A DNA stretch of 64,000 nucleotides from Raffaelea ambrosiae (GCA_002778195.1 PCDI01000003.1:2067913-2131912); one strand, 5' to 3'. Counted from the stretch's first letter, positions 12,198 to 24,800 are shown. Made by a program: numbers and translations. The notes: generated by a model not told the origin, from the sequence alone.

Positions 12198-13122
12198 TCG
12201 GGTGTGTGATTGATGCTCTCCTTGGGAATTCTACCTTTCACATTTCCTTGCTCTTCCTTTTTTCTGTTACTCCTTCCTGTACTCTCTTCGTGGTATTGGG
12301 AGGGTTTCATCGGAGGGGAAAAAATCTGGACCCGTTAGACTGGTTTTGAAAAAAAAAAGAATGGAAAACGCATAATCATGTTGGATTGATTTAGATTTTT
12401 TACCTTCTCGAAGCTTGCCTCTCTCCGGTATTCATACAAAACCAGCGTTCAAACGGAGCCAAGCAAGCAACATGCGCACGACATATAACGAGAGAACACG
12501 GTAAGAAGATCAGATCAAAGCGAAGGATGTTGTTGATGAGGGTGCTTTTGTATATTTGCACATGTCGGTCATTATTATTTTTTTTGTTTCTTGTTTTGTG
12601 CATGGCCGTGCTTTGTCTTCTGTGTTCTGCTACTATTTTTATCGCCTCGTCTTATATCTCAATACTTTTCTTTTTATCTCTTCTTTTGGTACTTTCCTTT
12701 GCTGCATTCTTTCCTTCAGTCATTTCATACCTGGCGTTCAAATTTTGGCTTGCGAGAAAAGACTAGCAATACAGACGGAGGGACGGCAACCTTTTCATTC
12801 TTCTTTGGACATATTACACTACATATCTCTCTTTTGTGTCTGGGACGGTTTACGATAGACCAATCGTCCTTACATTTTTTGGATATAATTTAATTCCTTC
12901 AACAGCCACCTGTGGTTGACCTGCTTCTTTTATTATTAGTGACATACAAAATTGGTCTGATTCCCGACCGGTCTACTCGTTATGGCATGCGTTTGTTAGG
13001 TGACTTTCTGTTTGCTTTTCTTGTTCTTCTTGAGCCTTTTACCTTTTTTGGTGGGAGTAATGTTGGGTTTCTTTTTATTTCTCTTTTTTTTTTTTTCGGG
13101 GTTCTTTCTATTCTGTCACGGC
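12198..13122. other. Convergent 3' spacer
   Basis: This AT-rich stretch lies between the 3' ends of the 9056 gene (+) and lumazine synthase (-). It contains poly-T and poly-A runs consistent with 3' UTRs. The hydrophobic reading frames at 12527-12893 and 13000-13160 are T-rich translations with no known family. Confidence 0.5.
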
Positions 13123-13858
13123 CTAGTTCAGCTTGCCCTCTGCCCATGCCTTCCGCTTGACGGACATCTCGACGGCTGCGGAGCCCCAGTCCTCGCCGTG
13201 ATTGTGGCTGCCCTCAATGACGCCAGCACGTGCCAGACCCTGCTTCTCATCGAGCACGGTCAGGACGCCAAAAATAACGGGCACGCCAATGTCCAGCTGC
13301 ACCTTCATCAGGCCGTGCGACACGCTGTCGGCAATGTACTCAAAGTGCATGGTCTCGCCCTTGATCAGCACGCCAATGGCAACAATGGCGTCAAATTGCT
13401 TGGTCGAGGCTTTCTTCGAGGCAGATGCGGAGCTGGCGCCAGCCGTCAGGTCGGAAGTGCTGCCGCCCATCAGCAGGTCGCCTGCCGACAGGTCGGGACC
13501 GGCCGAGGAGGCAGACTGGATCTGGGATGCGGAGAAGAATCTGCAGCAGTGCACGCGCATTAGTCAGTGGCAAGCTTTCCGCGAGGTGAAGCGAACAGTA
13601 GCAAAGACGGTACAAATGAAGACAAGCAAAGTTGGGAGAGGCAAGGTTCGCCTACCTCTGCACGGCGACGGGGAGCTCCCAGGCACCCGGCACGGACTCC
13701 ACCACAATGTCCTCCTCGGCTACGCCGCTGGCCAGAAGCTTGGCCTTGGTGCCAGCGACGAGCGGGTCAATGATACTCGTGTTCCAGCGCGCATGAATGA
13801 TACCGATGCGCAGGCCGGTGCCATCGTGAGTCTGGGAAATGGGACCCTTGTCGTGCAT
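13123..13858 (-). CDS. RIB4: 6,7-dimethyl-8-ribityllumazine synthase
   Basis: It catalyses the penultimate step of riboflavin synthesis, condensing the ribitylamino-pyrimidinedione with dihydroxybutanone phosphate; the product goes to riboflavin synthase. Exons on the minus strand are 13858-13656 and 13540-13123, giving 206 aa. The 115-nt intron has a GTAGGC donor and a CTGCAG acceptor. Hallmarks are HARWN (W25, substrate stacking), VPGAWELP (57-63), GVLIKGETMHFEYI with the catalytic His133, and the long conserved helix VSHGLMKVQLDIGVPVIFGVLT. Residues about 77-115 form a Ser/Ala/Gly-rich insert also present in filamentous-fungal enzymes such as that of Magnaporthe, and absent from bacterial and yeast forms. 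Length is normal for the fungal family. The gene is divergent from the MLH2-like gene with an 861-bp shared upstream region. Confidence 0.95.
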
Positions 13859-14719
13859 TTTTGCGGTAGGATGAGGGGGGGAGGGGGGTCGCTCAGACTG
13901 TTGTTCGTTGTCTAGTCTGCAAGAGTATTGTTCGACTGGCTCTGCGAACGCTCAAACGGGACGCACAGCAGGTTGGGTGGTGATGACGAGATGCCGTTCT
14001 GTTATGATGGCAGCGAGAGGGGCAAAAGGGTTCCTTCTGTTCATGGTGGTGGCTTGTCACTACGTCGATGGAGGGGAAGCTTATTATTAGGTGCTATCGT
14101 TTTCTACTTAGTCAGCCGGACCATGTTGGTTTACCTCTCAAGCACAGGGGTCTGGTCGGTCATGAGCATGGCGATAATAGATGCTTAGCTCTTCTGGCTA
14201 GCTTTGTCGGTGTTTAGCTCCCAGCAAGGGGGAAACGACTGGGTTGCTGGCCAACACGACCGGCAAGGGCGGACTTCTTGCCGGAGTTTTACGAGATGAA
14301 CAACAGTACTTTGCGAGCTGGTACCTGATTCGTGCGAAGAGCACCTTTCTAAGACGGGGGGGGCGGGGTTCTAGTATCCAGCAGTTCTGGAACGAATCCT
14401 CGGACGTTCCTTCCTGGTCTAGGCCGGCCAACAGCTCCTTCCTTGCTTCACGAAAGAAAGCTCTGGTCGTGCTTTCCTTGGTTCGTTGACAGAAAGCTCC
14501 AGTCGTTCTTTCCCTACAAAACATACTCCCTAATAGCAGCTTCTACGGGCTGCTGATCACGATGGCTTCCTTATTTTTTTGTCCCTGTTTTCTGGACCTT
14601 GCGTCCTCTTCTCCGCCCCGCTGTGCCTCCCCCCCCCCTTTTGCCCCCCCTTGTTTGGTTTATATTGTGTATGATTTCCCTCGGCTGCCCGTGGCGCCTT
14701 CTCTGCCCCTAGCTTCAAC
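13859..14719. promoter_or_regulatory. Divergent promoter region, lumazine synthase / MLH2-like gene
   Basis: This 861-bp spacer must hold both promoters. It contains two imperfect copies of GAAAGCTCYRGTCGTKCTTTCC (near 14455 and 14492) and a pyrimidine-rich tract with C runs just before the 14720 start. No TATA box or gene was recognised. Confidence 0.45.
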
Positions 14720-17173
14720 ATGTCCATCAAGCCTCTACCCCCGGACACATCGCGCCTGCTGGGCTCCTCTACTCTCATTGCCACACCCGTGAGCCTCGTC
14801 AAGGAGCTGGTGGACAATGCCATTGACGCCCGGGCCAAATCCATCGAGGTGCTCATCTCTCCCAACACTGTCGACAAGATCGAGGTCCGCGACGATGGCC
14901 ACGGCATCCAGCCTATTGACTGGGAGGCGCTCGGCCGTCGTGGCCATACCAGCAAGCTCACTCGGTTCGAAGACCTGAAAGAGATTGGTGGCACCACGCT
15001 GGGCTTCCGCGGCGAAGGCCTGGCTAGTGCCAACACGCTCGGTTATGTGGCCATCACAACACGCACGGCCAAGGACAAGGTGGCCACGACGTTCCGACTG
15101 GCGGCCAAGATAGGCGGCGTGTCGGCTGGCAGCAAGAAAGTCTCTTCAGCGCCGCCGGGCACAACAGTTGCTGCCACCTGCCTGTTTTCGTCGCTGCCGG
15201 TGCGGCGCAAGGTTGCCGTGCAGGACGCTGCAAAAACCATGGCTGCCATCAAGAACCTTCTGTGCTCCTATGCTCTGGCACGGCCCAGCCTCCGCTTGTC
15301 TTTCAAGGTCTTCCAGCAGCCAGCTCAGGCATGGACCTATGTACCCCCGCCTGCAGCAGCCACCAGTAGGAGCATGCGTGAGCCTGTTCTTGCACTGTTT
15401 GGCAGCAATGTGGCCCGCCCATGCTTTGACACGGCCACGTGTGTGGGGGACCTTGTTGGGGACCAGCCTCCTCTGTCACAGTCCATGTCGGAGGGCGGGA
15501 GCGATGAGATTGTCTTCGAAGCCTACTTTCCCAACCCAGGAACGGACCTGACCAGGCTCGCCATTGGGGGCTTCGTCTCCGTGGATGGCCGGCCGCTCTC
15601 GAGCCAGCACCAGGGAGTTGCCAAGAAACTGCTAGGCATCTTCAGAGGCCACTTGACCAAGTCGATGGACTACACACATCCGAGACAGGTCCGGGACGCG
15701 TTCATTTGCCTGAACATCAAGTGCCCAGCCGGCAGCTACGACCCCAACGTGGAGTCTTCCAAGACAGATGTCCTCTTTGCCGAGGAAAAACTAATCTGCG
15801 ATGCCTTTGAGCGACTCTGTCACCGGGTTTACGGCGAGGCTGAGCGAGAACGAAGCCGCCAGGCACAGATTCAGAATGCTCGCCATCAACAGCAGCACAT
15901 GGCCTCATCGGTGGTCGTGTCACAACCTTCCACGGCGGTCCCATGCACACCGACACAAGAACAAACTGTTCCATTCACAAGCACTCCGTCCTACGGAAGC
16001 AGGCGTCCTCAGCAGCCTCTCGGGGCAAACAGAAGCATCTCAGACGTGATTCGGAGCCCAAACAACCGCCAAGGATCGAGAGTCGCCTCCTACCAGAGCA
16101 TGCGGTCTCCCATTTCTCAGTTACGCAGCATGTTCGGCGACGGGGAGACTGCAAGGCAGGGTCCTGGGACAGGATCGGTCAGATCGAGGCATTCAAACCA
16201 TATCCAGAGACAGCGCATACCCCCTTCTCTCATTGGTGCACGAATTGAAGAACGTCACGAACGTCATACCTTGCCTCAGAGAGGAATTCAGAGGAGTGGT
16301 ATTCTTGCTCGACACTCACGACTAATGCAGAGACCAGGCTGTAGGAAAAGTAGGCCTGCCGAGGGCTTGCAGACGCCCCCGTCGTCCAGTCCACCAGAGA
16401 GCAGAGAAGGCGCTGGGCACCACCATCTCTCTGGGCAGAGGGCCACCAGCCCCGACCCAGCGCTTCCAGGCGCCGTAACCACCGACGGGCTTCGGCAGAC
16501 AACGCTTTCATTCCGGGCTCCTCTTAATAATGGCCATATACAACCCGAAAGACAGATTGATTGCCAAGTCTCATCGCCTTTGACGCCTCCAAAAACGGCA
16601 ATGCAAGCGCAACGGGTCTCCGCGGACGGAATGGCACCGCAAAGTTTTATGACCGCCACTAACTTCTGCAGGGTGACGGGGGTTGGTGCAGACTTAGTAC
16701 AGTCTGGGCAACAGCAGCAGCCTTTGTCGGAGCTTACGTTCGGCGCACAAGGTGACGCAAGACAGGAGGACGTTAGCCAACGCACACGACACAATGGGGC
16801 CACAGAGACCACCGGGGCGACGCTAGGAGAAGTGGTCGCTCAACGGCGACGGCCAGGACGACCAGATAACAACAATAGCAAGCGAAAGCCTATTTACGTA
16901 ATGGAGGTTGAACTCTCGAGGCTCGAGAGAGGGATGGCCAGGTTTGTATCCTGCGGCGACGCGAAGGGCAGGCTGGACTGTCTGTTCTCAGACACGGCAG
17001 ATGTCTCGCGGATTAAGCGCCGGCTGCGAGAGGCCGTGACAAACTGGCTTACGAGAACACGGACAGGTGAGCAGGCACAAAGCCCCGTGAAGGTGGAGTT
17101 CTACTTTCGGCGCAGTCTGAAAGAGAGGGTCAGAAGGCAACTGCGAAAGTCGGAGACGAAGGTGAAGGTGTGA
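14720..17173 (+). CDS. MLH2: MutL-family DNA mismatch repair protein, MLH2/PMS1-like
   Basis: A single exon encodes 817 aa. The N-terminal GHKL ATPase is clear: KELVDNAIDA (28-37, Mg-binding N33), DDGHGI (58-63) and TSKLTRFEDL...GFRGEG (77-100). The N-terminus (LPPDTSRLLGSSTLIATPVSLVKELV) matches the Mlh2/human PMS1 branch better than Mlh1, yeast Pms1 or Mlh3, so it should pair with Mlh1 as an accessory factor limiting gene-conversion tracts or helping mismatch repair. The last ATPase motif reads GFRGEG where most MutL proteins have GFRGEA. Residues about 370-730 are a long disordered Gln/Ser/Arg-rich linker. The C-terminus (about 735-817) contains VMEVELSRLERGMARF and no DQHAxxERxxxE endonuclease motif, as expected for MLH2. 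The ATG at 14720 matches the family N-terminus. Confidence 0.85.
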   Translation: MSIKPLPPDTSRLLGSSTLIATPVSLVKELVDNAIDARAKSIEVLISPNTVDKIEVRDDGHGIQPIDWEALGRRGHTSKLTRFEDLKEIGGTTLGFRGEGLASANTLGYVAITTRTAKDKVATTFRLAAKIGGVSAGSKKVSSAPPGTTVAATCLFSSLPVRRKVAVQDAAKTMAAIKNLLCSYALARPSLRLSFKVFQQPAQAWTYVPPPAAATSRSMREPVLALFGSNVARPCFDTATCVGDLVGDQPPLSQSMSEGGSDEIVFEAYFPNPGTDLTRLAIGGFVSVDGRPLSSQHQGVAKKLLGIFRGHLTKSMDYTHPRQVRDAFICLNIKCPAGSYDPNVESSKTDVLFAEEKLICDAFERLCHRVYGEAERERSRQAQIQNARHQQQHMASSVVVSQPSTAVPCTPTQEQTVPFTSTPSYGSRRPQQPLGANRSISDVIRSPNNRQGSRVASYQSMRSPISQLRSMFGDGETARQGPGTGSVRSRHSNHIQRQRIPPSLIGARIEERHERHTLPQRGIQRSGILARHSRLMQRPGCRKSRPAEGLQTPPSSSPPESREGAGHHHLSGQRATSPDPALPGAVTTDGLRQTTLSFRAPLNNGHIQPERQIDCQVSSPLTPPKTAMQAQRVSADGMAPQSFMTATNFCRVTGVGADLVQSGQQQQPLSELTFGAQGDARQEDVSQRTRHNGATETTGATLGEVVAQRRRPGRPDNNNSKRKPIYVMEVELSRLERGMARFVSCGDAKGRLDCLFSDTADVSRIKRRLREAVTNWLTRTRTGEQAQSPVKVEFYFRRSLKERVRRQLRKSETKVKV

Positions 17174-19488
17174 AGATGTCAAGATGCGATTGACACCCAA
17201 CGTGGGATGCTGGGAGGATGCGACACGTGGTGGGGAGAAAGAGGAGGAACAGAAAGGGAAGAACCACAAGAGTGTAACTACATAGTAAGCTGTGAGCTGC
17301 GAGCTGTGAGCTTAGTGTGTGGGCTATATTTGGACTTTATTGTCTTGCCGTTTCATATCGGTTTATGCATCGTGGCAGTGTTGCTCTCCACGAGGACGGT
17401 GTATATGGGATTGCAGAATAGTGTTACAAGCCAACCAAAGAGGACAGCCAATCCGAGGACGAGTTTCGAACCAAACGAAGGAGTTATCTTAATATTGTCT
17501 CGTATGAGGGCACAGCCATTGTCGGATGGAGTCGAAACTCACAGGCTTTTTCTTTTGTGATCGGCGCGGCCGGGTTACCCAAGTATCTTAGGTTATGTGC
17601 CGTTGTCGATCAGCGGGTCGCCCCCTGTCTGGACAGGAATGCGACGATGTTCATGCCTCGAGGGAGGAAGAGACGAGGTTGGCTACTATCTCGTACTCGC
17701 ACGAGATGCCGTGGTGGTCCACGTTTCAGAAGACGGGACATGGGAAAAAGAGAGGCAGGGACAGCACACAGACAAAAAAAGGAGGGAACGGGTAATATGG
17801 TCATTATTATCTTTCCCTGCCGTCGGCTCTGTTTTTTTTTTTTTTTCTCTTATTCTTTATTTTTATGTTTTTGTTGCTCTTTTCCCTTTCCTGGCCCAGC
17901 ACGTCCCGAGGACGGGGCAGGCTGTTTGTTTTTCGGTTCCCGGGTCCTCTTTTTTATTGACGATTTAATCAACGCGCAGACCCAGAAGTGGTCACCATCT
18001 CGCCGAGTCGGAAGATATTGCCCAAATATTTGGGGGGGCGAATGTTTCTCAGCCACAGCCCACTGGTTTCTTTTCAAGTGTCTCTCTCTCTTTATTCACC
18101 GTACTTTCTTCTGCATGTGCCCGGCTCTTGTAGAAAAGATCGGTGTTCGTGGCCGCGTCATGTCGTGGGGAATCATTGGGCGCCAAGGGTGTTTGACTAA
18201 CACACTAGCTACGAGTAAGAGTCTCCTTCTGGTAGGACGTACGCAAGCCTGAGTCTCGACTGGAGAGACAACCGATTGCACCAAGCGTACTCGCACCAAC
18301 ACTCTGCCACTGCGCGAGCACAAGGCAGGCATCCGGCAAACTACTGTGTACCAAGCTGCCCCGGTTGTCTCTCTTTTCCCCCACAGAGGCGGTCGGGGGC
18401 AACGGCCGCCTCCGTCTTGGCGAAAGAACTAGGAACGATCCGGCGGTCGGAGGGAGGGGGGGATAGGAGTAGATTGAGAGGGGGAAAACTAGGTCGGTCT
18501 CGGGCGAGAAAGCCGTGTCGTTGTTGCCACTGGATTAACGGTCCATACCGATCACCTTGGAGAGAAAGGAGGCAATATGGGTAGCAGTAGAAGTAGTAGC
18601 AGTGGCAACACGTGAATGGCTTGTACAAGGAGTAACTAGTGACTAGCTACCTGTTGGAAACTAGGTACTCCAAGTAAGACACAGCACTCGACTTAAGATG
18701 CGTTGACACGAGGGCAGGCGCCGTGAGAGCATACAGAAACAAGGATGAGCCTAAAAGCAAACCAGCGGGAAACGTCCGGTCAGCCTACTCGTGGTCGACT
18801 ATGCTCCCAGGGGTGGGCAGTCAGCCTCAGGAACGAGGGAACAGGTCGCGTTCAGCCCAAGGGCGCCGAAGATACGATGCCCCGAAAGGGAGCAGTAGGC
18901 AAGCCGGGCGGTAACTATGGCTTTGTCGGAACTACTACATAGGATGTACGAGTAGATGGAACAAGGGTGTGTGCGCGTGTGTGTGTGTGTGTGGGAGGTG
19001 GTGTGGAGAGTGGTGTGTTGGTGTCCAGGTGCAAAGTACATACTCGTAGTATGCGCGAAGACGTGTGTGCGCGAGTGTGTTTGTCTTGTGCCTGCCCTTG
19101 CAAGACACTGGGGACCACTAACTAAGAATAACAGCAACAGGGGACGGAGGACAGGTAAGCTACAGTGTGACGCTGTGCAACTCGGGAGAGGTTCTCTCCT
19201 GTGTATCTGTGTATGCCACTGCACACCGTAGCACGGAGAGGGAGAGTCCTCGAATCAGCAGGCGTCAATCGATGTACTAGGTAAGCGAAGCGACCCAGAG
19301 AGGTGAGCAAGTACGCAAAGTAACCACGGTGTATTGGTTAGCGGGAGACAAAAAAAAGAGGGGGGTACGGTGAGTGGTGACGGCATAGAGCGTGGGAAAC
19401 AAGGCATCTCGTGGCGAATCGAAGCGCAGAAACGTGGGTTGGAAAGTATGGAAGCATGAAGGGACACCAGACTTGGGCTGTTTGAGGG

Positions 19489-19607
19489 TGCCTTTGGTGT
19501 GCCTTTGGTGTGCCTTTGGCGTACTCCTGGCGTAAGATACTCCTGGCGTACTCGGTGGTATCTGGCTCCTGGTGTGCTCCTGGTGTGCTCCTGGCGTGCC
19601 TTCTAGT
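19489..19607. repeat. 11-nt minisatellite (GTGCCTTTGGT and GTGCTCCTGGT units)
   Basis: Three copies of GTGCCTTTGGY are followed by diverged GTACTCCTGGC-type units and three copies of GTGCTCCTGGY, all in an 11-nt register. The two unit types differ by a few substitutions, which suggests successive expansion of one ancestral unit. Confidence 0.75.
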
Positions 19608-20539
19608 GTTTCGTGCATGGCAGTGTCTGCGCGAACTAGCCAGCCGGGACGTCTTGGCACAAAGGGAAGAAGAAAGAAAGCGCGGAACGAAGGCGTGGAA
19701 GGGGCATGGACGACATGCAAAAGGCGCGCAAGACGTGCCGGACGTGCAGGTGGTTGCTGACCGAAGCCGAGAGGAGCTGAGGGGGGGGGTTTGGGGGGCC
19801 TTGAGGGTCTTGGAATCTGAGAGGGTTTAGCAGCAGTCTAGTGGCCTTTTGGAAGATTTTCCCCTTTTTTTCCCTCGTTTTTCCATTGCTGTGGGAATTT
19901 GGGACGGTCAGAGTGACATACTTACTTTCTGAGGGAATAGAGGAGTGCCATGGTGATAGAGTAGGGAGTATCATGTTTGAGCATCGCAATATGGTGCTGC
20001 GAGCCAATGACTGGGATCAGTCCTGGGGTCCTGGGACTTCTGGGGTACTGGGATCCATCTACATCCGCTTGGTAATAAGAATACATCCAAGAATACTAGC
20101 AAAGTACATTGTGATTCCGACTGCCAAGAAATAGACTCTGCAAAAATGGGCAGTCTGGGTGGCCAGGCACAAGGTCTAAGCCTCAGGAGGCAACCCCAAG
20201 TAAGGGCAGGCAAGACTGGCATGGGCGACGGACGCCATGCAGAAGGCCCAGCGCAAAGCAAGCACAGGCAATGGACGCCAAAACACCAGAAAAAACACCA
20301 AAAAAGACGCCAGTGGACGCCAATGGACAAAGGCCATCAACTTCCTCGCACAGTTTGCCGAGTCGGCCTCCCAGGGGCTCGTATATGAATATAAGCAGAA
20401 CCAGACATGCCAGTGCAGGGGCCGCTAGGAGCCCGTCAGCGAATGGCGCGTCGCCGCGATGAGTTCCTGGCTGGTTTCTGATAGATGCATGCATGGGGGC
20501 GGAGCTGGCCCAAAGCCGGGACGCCCTGGGTAGCCCGGG

Positions 20540-20602
20540 GACGCCCTGGAGACGTGCTGGGGACGTGCTGAGACGTGCTGAGACGTGCTGGGACGTGCTG
20601 GC
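20540..20602. repeat. 10-nt minisatellite (GACGTGCTGR units)
   Basis: About six near-identical copies of ACGTGCTGRG lie head to tail, preceded by related GACGCCCTGG units and followed by a doubled CCAAGCTGG. No reading frame of interest spans it. Confidence 0.75.
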
Positions 20603-21799
20603 CAAGCTGGCCAAGCTGTGATGGATTACATACACCGTAGTATACGCCAAAGCACAGCCGGACCCGCTTTTCCACCTGTGGGCAGCACACTGTGGCATCG
20701 GCGGCGGCGGCGTGTGGTCTTGGGTGGGAACAGGTGGAACGCTCAGCCCGTGAGAAACAGACTAGTGGAACGGGAGGGAAGGAAGGAGAGAAGCAAGAAA
20801 AAAAAATAAAAAAGAAAATAAGGAAACAGCGAGCGAAATGGGAAGGAACACCAGGACAGACTGCCGTCTCGTTCCTTCCCTCTTCACGTCAACTGTTTAT
20901 CCCTGGCAGTGGAAGAAGAGCCTTCATTCAGTTATATTTTACACCGTATTTTATTTTGCCAAGATAGAAGTGAGGCCAAAAAGATAAGGCCCAAAACGGG
21001 CAAACAAGAAAAAAAGGCGAGCAAAAAAAAAAATAGAGACAAAGAACAAGGGGAAAAAAGGAACCAACATCGCGTTCAGGCTTCTCTCCTTCCACTCTAG
21101 CTCTATCTATCTCTGCTGCTGCAGGCTTACCCTTCCTCCATCTCGCTGGTTCTTTCCTGTTTTCTTCCTGCTCCTTCCTCTATTGTTTCCTGTGTTCTCT
21201 CTTGATCGCCTTCTGGCGCCCTCCGTCATTTTGATCATCTTTTCAGAGATTTGCGCTCTTGCGCTTCTGCTCGCTACCTTTTTTTTTTTCATTTGATTAA
21301 TTGTCTCTTTTTTTTTTAATTAAGCCAGGGTCCAACATCCAGACCGGCTCGCTACGCCTCTCTCGCTTTGCCCCCTCCAGCTCTTCCGGGCCGTCTCTCC
21401 AGCCAGTCATCGACTCACCCAAGAACTCACTCAAACCCGACCACACACTCGAAGATCCGCGACCATCGCCAGCGTCACCGACACACCACAGAAGCCACTA
21501 AACCGCACATCGACCGTGCGTGAGACTTCCACAGCCTCTTAGACCACTCGCTGCCTCCCTGCGGCAGACGGCGCGCCGTCCAAGATGCGGCTCTCCTAAG
21601 CTCGCCCCAAGAACCATTTCTTTTCTCTCCCTCCCCCCCCCCTGGTCGTCATTCTCTAGGTCGGTCTCTCACGACTCTGCCCGACGACTTCGCTCGTTCG
21701 ACTTGCATCACATTCGATTCTCGCACTCGCTTGCTCTCCATTGGCCGCTCGGCTGCACGCTCGCTTGCCGCACCGCCTCCCCTGGCTGCTGTCGCAAAC

Positions 21800-21820
21800 C
21801 ACACACACACACACACACAC
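21800..21820. repeat. (CA)n microsatellite just upstream of the FLC-type start codon
   Basis: A pure CA run of 21 nt ends 16 nt before the ATG at 21837, so it would lie in the 5' leader. Length variation here would change leader length but not the protein. Confidence 0.9.
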
Positions 21821-21836
21821 CCGCACACTCTTCGCC

Positions 21837-24800
21837 ATGGAGCGGCATCGTGGCCGCCCACGCGGCGACGGCCGCGTCCAGCGCGCCTGCCCCGAGTCCG
21901 AGCTCACACAGACGCCGTCCTCCACGGGCCACAGGCCATGCTCCCGAGCTCCGGCCCCGTCTGGTAGCTGCCATGCCAGCGCGGTCCGGACAGGGTCTCC
22001 GAGACCACGACTCCGACCACCCGCGCCACGAGCATCGTCACGAGCATCGCCGCGGCCCATGTCGCCATCTTCACGGCCCCCCTCGCCATTGTCGACCACG
22101 CCCCCATTCTCACCGTCCCGACCACGCGTCCCATCGCTGTCACGGCGGCCGCAGCGGCTCTCGCTCCTCCTCTCTCTCGTCCTCCTCGTCTGCCTCAGCC
22201 TCCTGCAGCACGCCGACGCCGCCACCGTGTCGTTCCAGAACTGCCTCTCCAACGACTACCTCAACAACAAGAACCCCGTGCTGCTGCAGTGGGTGCCGCT
22301 GCATGTCGACGCCTCCTTCGTGGCCTTCAACACGTCGGCCGCCGCCAACGACTCAGACCCGAGCGCCTCCAGCGGCTCCGACGCGGCTGCCGGCAATGCC
22401 ACCCACCAGCTCGTCGTCGTGCTCTACGGCAACGTCACCGGCACGCGCACCACGACCGCCCTGCCGGCCTGGAACAACTCCATCTGGGCCGACCCGACCT
22501 TCACCGACGGCAAGATCCTGGAGGAGCCAGACACCAGCGCGGCCAACCCCAAGCTCACCACCCTGCACCGACAGGTCGACGTGCTCACCTACGAACCCTG
22601 GAACAACGACACCAACTTCTGCGCCGAGTCGCTGACCAACGACTCGTGCCCGCTCGGCCCCGTCTTCAACACCTCGGCCGTCCCCCTGGCCAACCTGCCG
22701 TCCATCAACATCACCCACAACTTCTCCTCCTCCTACGCCTTCGCCTCCTTCTCCACCACCTTCCTCATCCGCTACGGCGACCAGGATGCCACCACCATCG
22801 GCTGCGTCACGGCCACCGTCACCCCCGACCTCGGCCACCTCGCCTGGGTCATCCGCTTCCTCCCCCTGCTCGTCCTGCTCGTCGTCGGCCTCGCCACCAT
22901 CTTTGCCGGCATCTACAGCCCCTGGGGCACCGTCGACATCTTCCACTGGACCTCCAACTACGGCCGCGACCCCGACCTGCTGCGCCTCGTCACCCCCGGC
23001 TTCGGCGACTGTCTGCAGTACCTGCAGTTTGCCGTCCTCACCGGCGGCCTGTCCCTGAGCTACCCGGGCTTCTTCCAGCCCATTGTCAGCCAGGCGTCCT
23101 GGTCCACCCTCATGTTCAACCAGACCTTTGTCAGCAGGGACGTCGGCATGCCGCGCCTCATGGACGGCATCTACTACACCAACGGCACCTATGGCATGCA
23201 GAACCTGGCCCAGCTGGTCGGCATGTCCCACGTCGAGGACGTCTGGCCCGGCATGATGGTCTGGCTGCTCGCCATCGTCGCCGCCGCCCTCGTCGTCTTC
23301 CAGCTCGGCTTTGGCGCCCAGTGGGTGTACCGCTTTGTCTGCAAGATCCCCGAGGAGGACCTGCGCAGCAAAAACCTGCCCTTTTCGGTCGGCAATGTGA
23401 TCCGCATTGTCTTCAACTACTTCTTGCTGCCTCTCGTTGCCCTCTCCACCTTCCAGTTTGTCGTGGCCCCCAGCTCGCCCACCTACACCGTGGCTCTGGC
23501 GGCTGTTACCCTCGTCGTCATCCTCGGCTTCGCCGCGTGGCTGCTGTATCTCATCATCTCCACCCGCCCCCGCGCCGTCCTGTTCGACGACCTGCAGACC
23601 CTGCTCGTCTATGGGCCCCTCTACAACACCTACTCCGACGAGGCCGCCGCCTACGCCCTGGTCCCTGTGCTGCTGACTCTGATCAAGGGCATCGCCATCG
23701 GCGCCGTCCAACCCGCCGGCATCGCCCAGATCGTGCTGCTCGCCATCTGTGAGGTCGTCCAGATCCTGACCTTGCACGCCTTCCATCCCTTCCACACGCA
23801 GTCCTCCATGAACGCCTACCACACTCTCTTTGCCCTTCTGCGCTTTGTCACCATCGTGCTGATGATCGCCTTTATCCCGGCCCTGGGCGTCTCGGAGGGC
23901 CAGAAGGGCTGGATCGGCTATGTCATCTTGGGCATCCACGCCGCCGTTCTCGTGCTCGGCTTCTTCCTCAATGCTCTCCAGACCATGATCGAGGTCATCG
24001 CCCGTATGGCCGGCGCCGGCGGCGACGACATCCGTGGCCAGACTCGGGGCGGTCTTTCCAAGATCTTCGGCATGCGCCAGCTGTCCCGCCGTGTCCCCCG
24101 TCGTGCCGCCGGTGCCGCTTCGCGCCAGAGCCAGCTGTCGAGTAGTGCTATGCTGGACGCCGAAGACGCCACCAAGCTCGGCTACGTCATGCCGGGCGGC
24201 CGCATCCGCAGCGAGTCCGCTGGTAGCATCGGCGTGCTTATGGCCGGCAAGCCTGGCCAGCGCAGCTCCTCGGCCCTGGATACCTTTAGCGTGGATGGCA
24301 TCGGAGGCCTGCCGCAGGGCACGCGCAATCTAGACAGTGGTGACAGCTCGTTCACGCCCACCACCGCCGGCGAAATGAGCAACTTTTCTTTCTTGCCCTC
24401 GCCCGGAGCACCCAACAGCAGCAGCTACAATAATAGGCTCTCGGGTGCCACCGCTGCGATAGGTACGGCGGCTGCAGCAGCGCCTGTTGAGACCACTTCA
24501 GACCCGTACTACCGTCCACCAAGACGCGCGAGACGGGGCACTGTGGACCAGCAGCAACAGCCACAACAACTATTGCCGCACCAAGACAATGTACCGTCGC
24601 CGGCAGATCGGACACGCGGCTCCTGGGCCAGCGGCGACTGGCAGCAACGGCCGCCAGCACAGGGTGCTGGATCTGGGACGGGAGCCGGAGCCGGAGCTGG
24701 AGCTGCTACTGCCACTACGGGGGCGGCGGTGGCGGCTGCTGCTGCTGCTGCTGGCGCTGCTGCAGTTTCCGAGGCTGCCGCTATGAATGATGCCGCCGAA

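Larger units (their letters stand above)
17174..21836. other. Long intergenic region with minisatellites, no gene recognised
   Basis: These 4.7 kb contain only short, family-less reading frames. They hold a T/TTC-rich tract near 17830-17880, GT-rich runs near 18966-19020, two minisatellites (listed separately), TACTCGTA words at 18947 and 19041, and TACATAGTA at 17279. From about 21090 to 21836 the sequence is pyrimidine-rich and probably forms the leader of the downstream FLC-type gene. Confidence 0.45.

Noticed and set aside
22353..23939. 528-codon antisense frame opposite the FLC-type gene, and a 487-codon frame on the sense strand out of phase
   Set aside because: Both are shadows caused by codon bias; only the 21837-26000 frame shows signal sequence, glycosylation sites and membrane segments.
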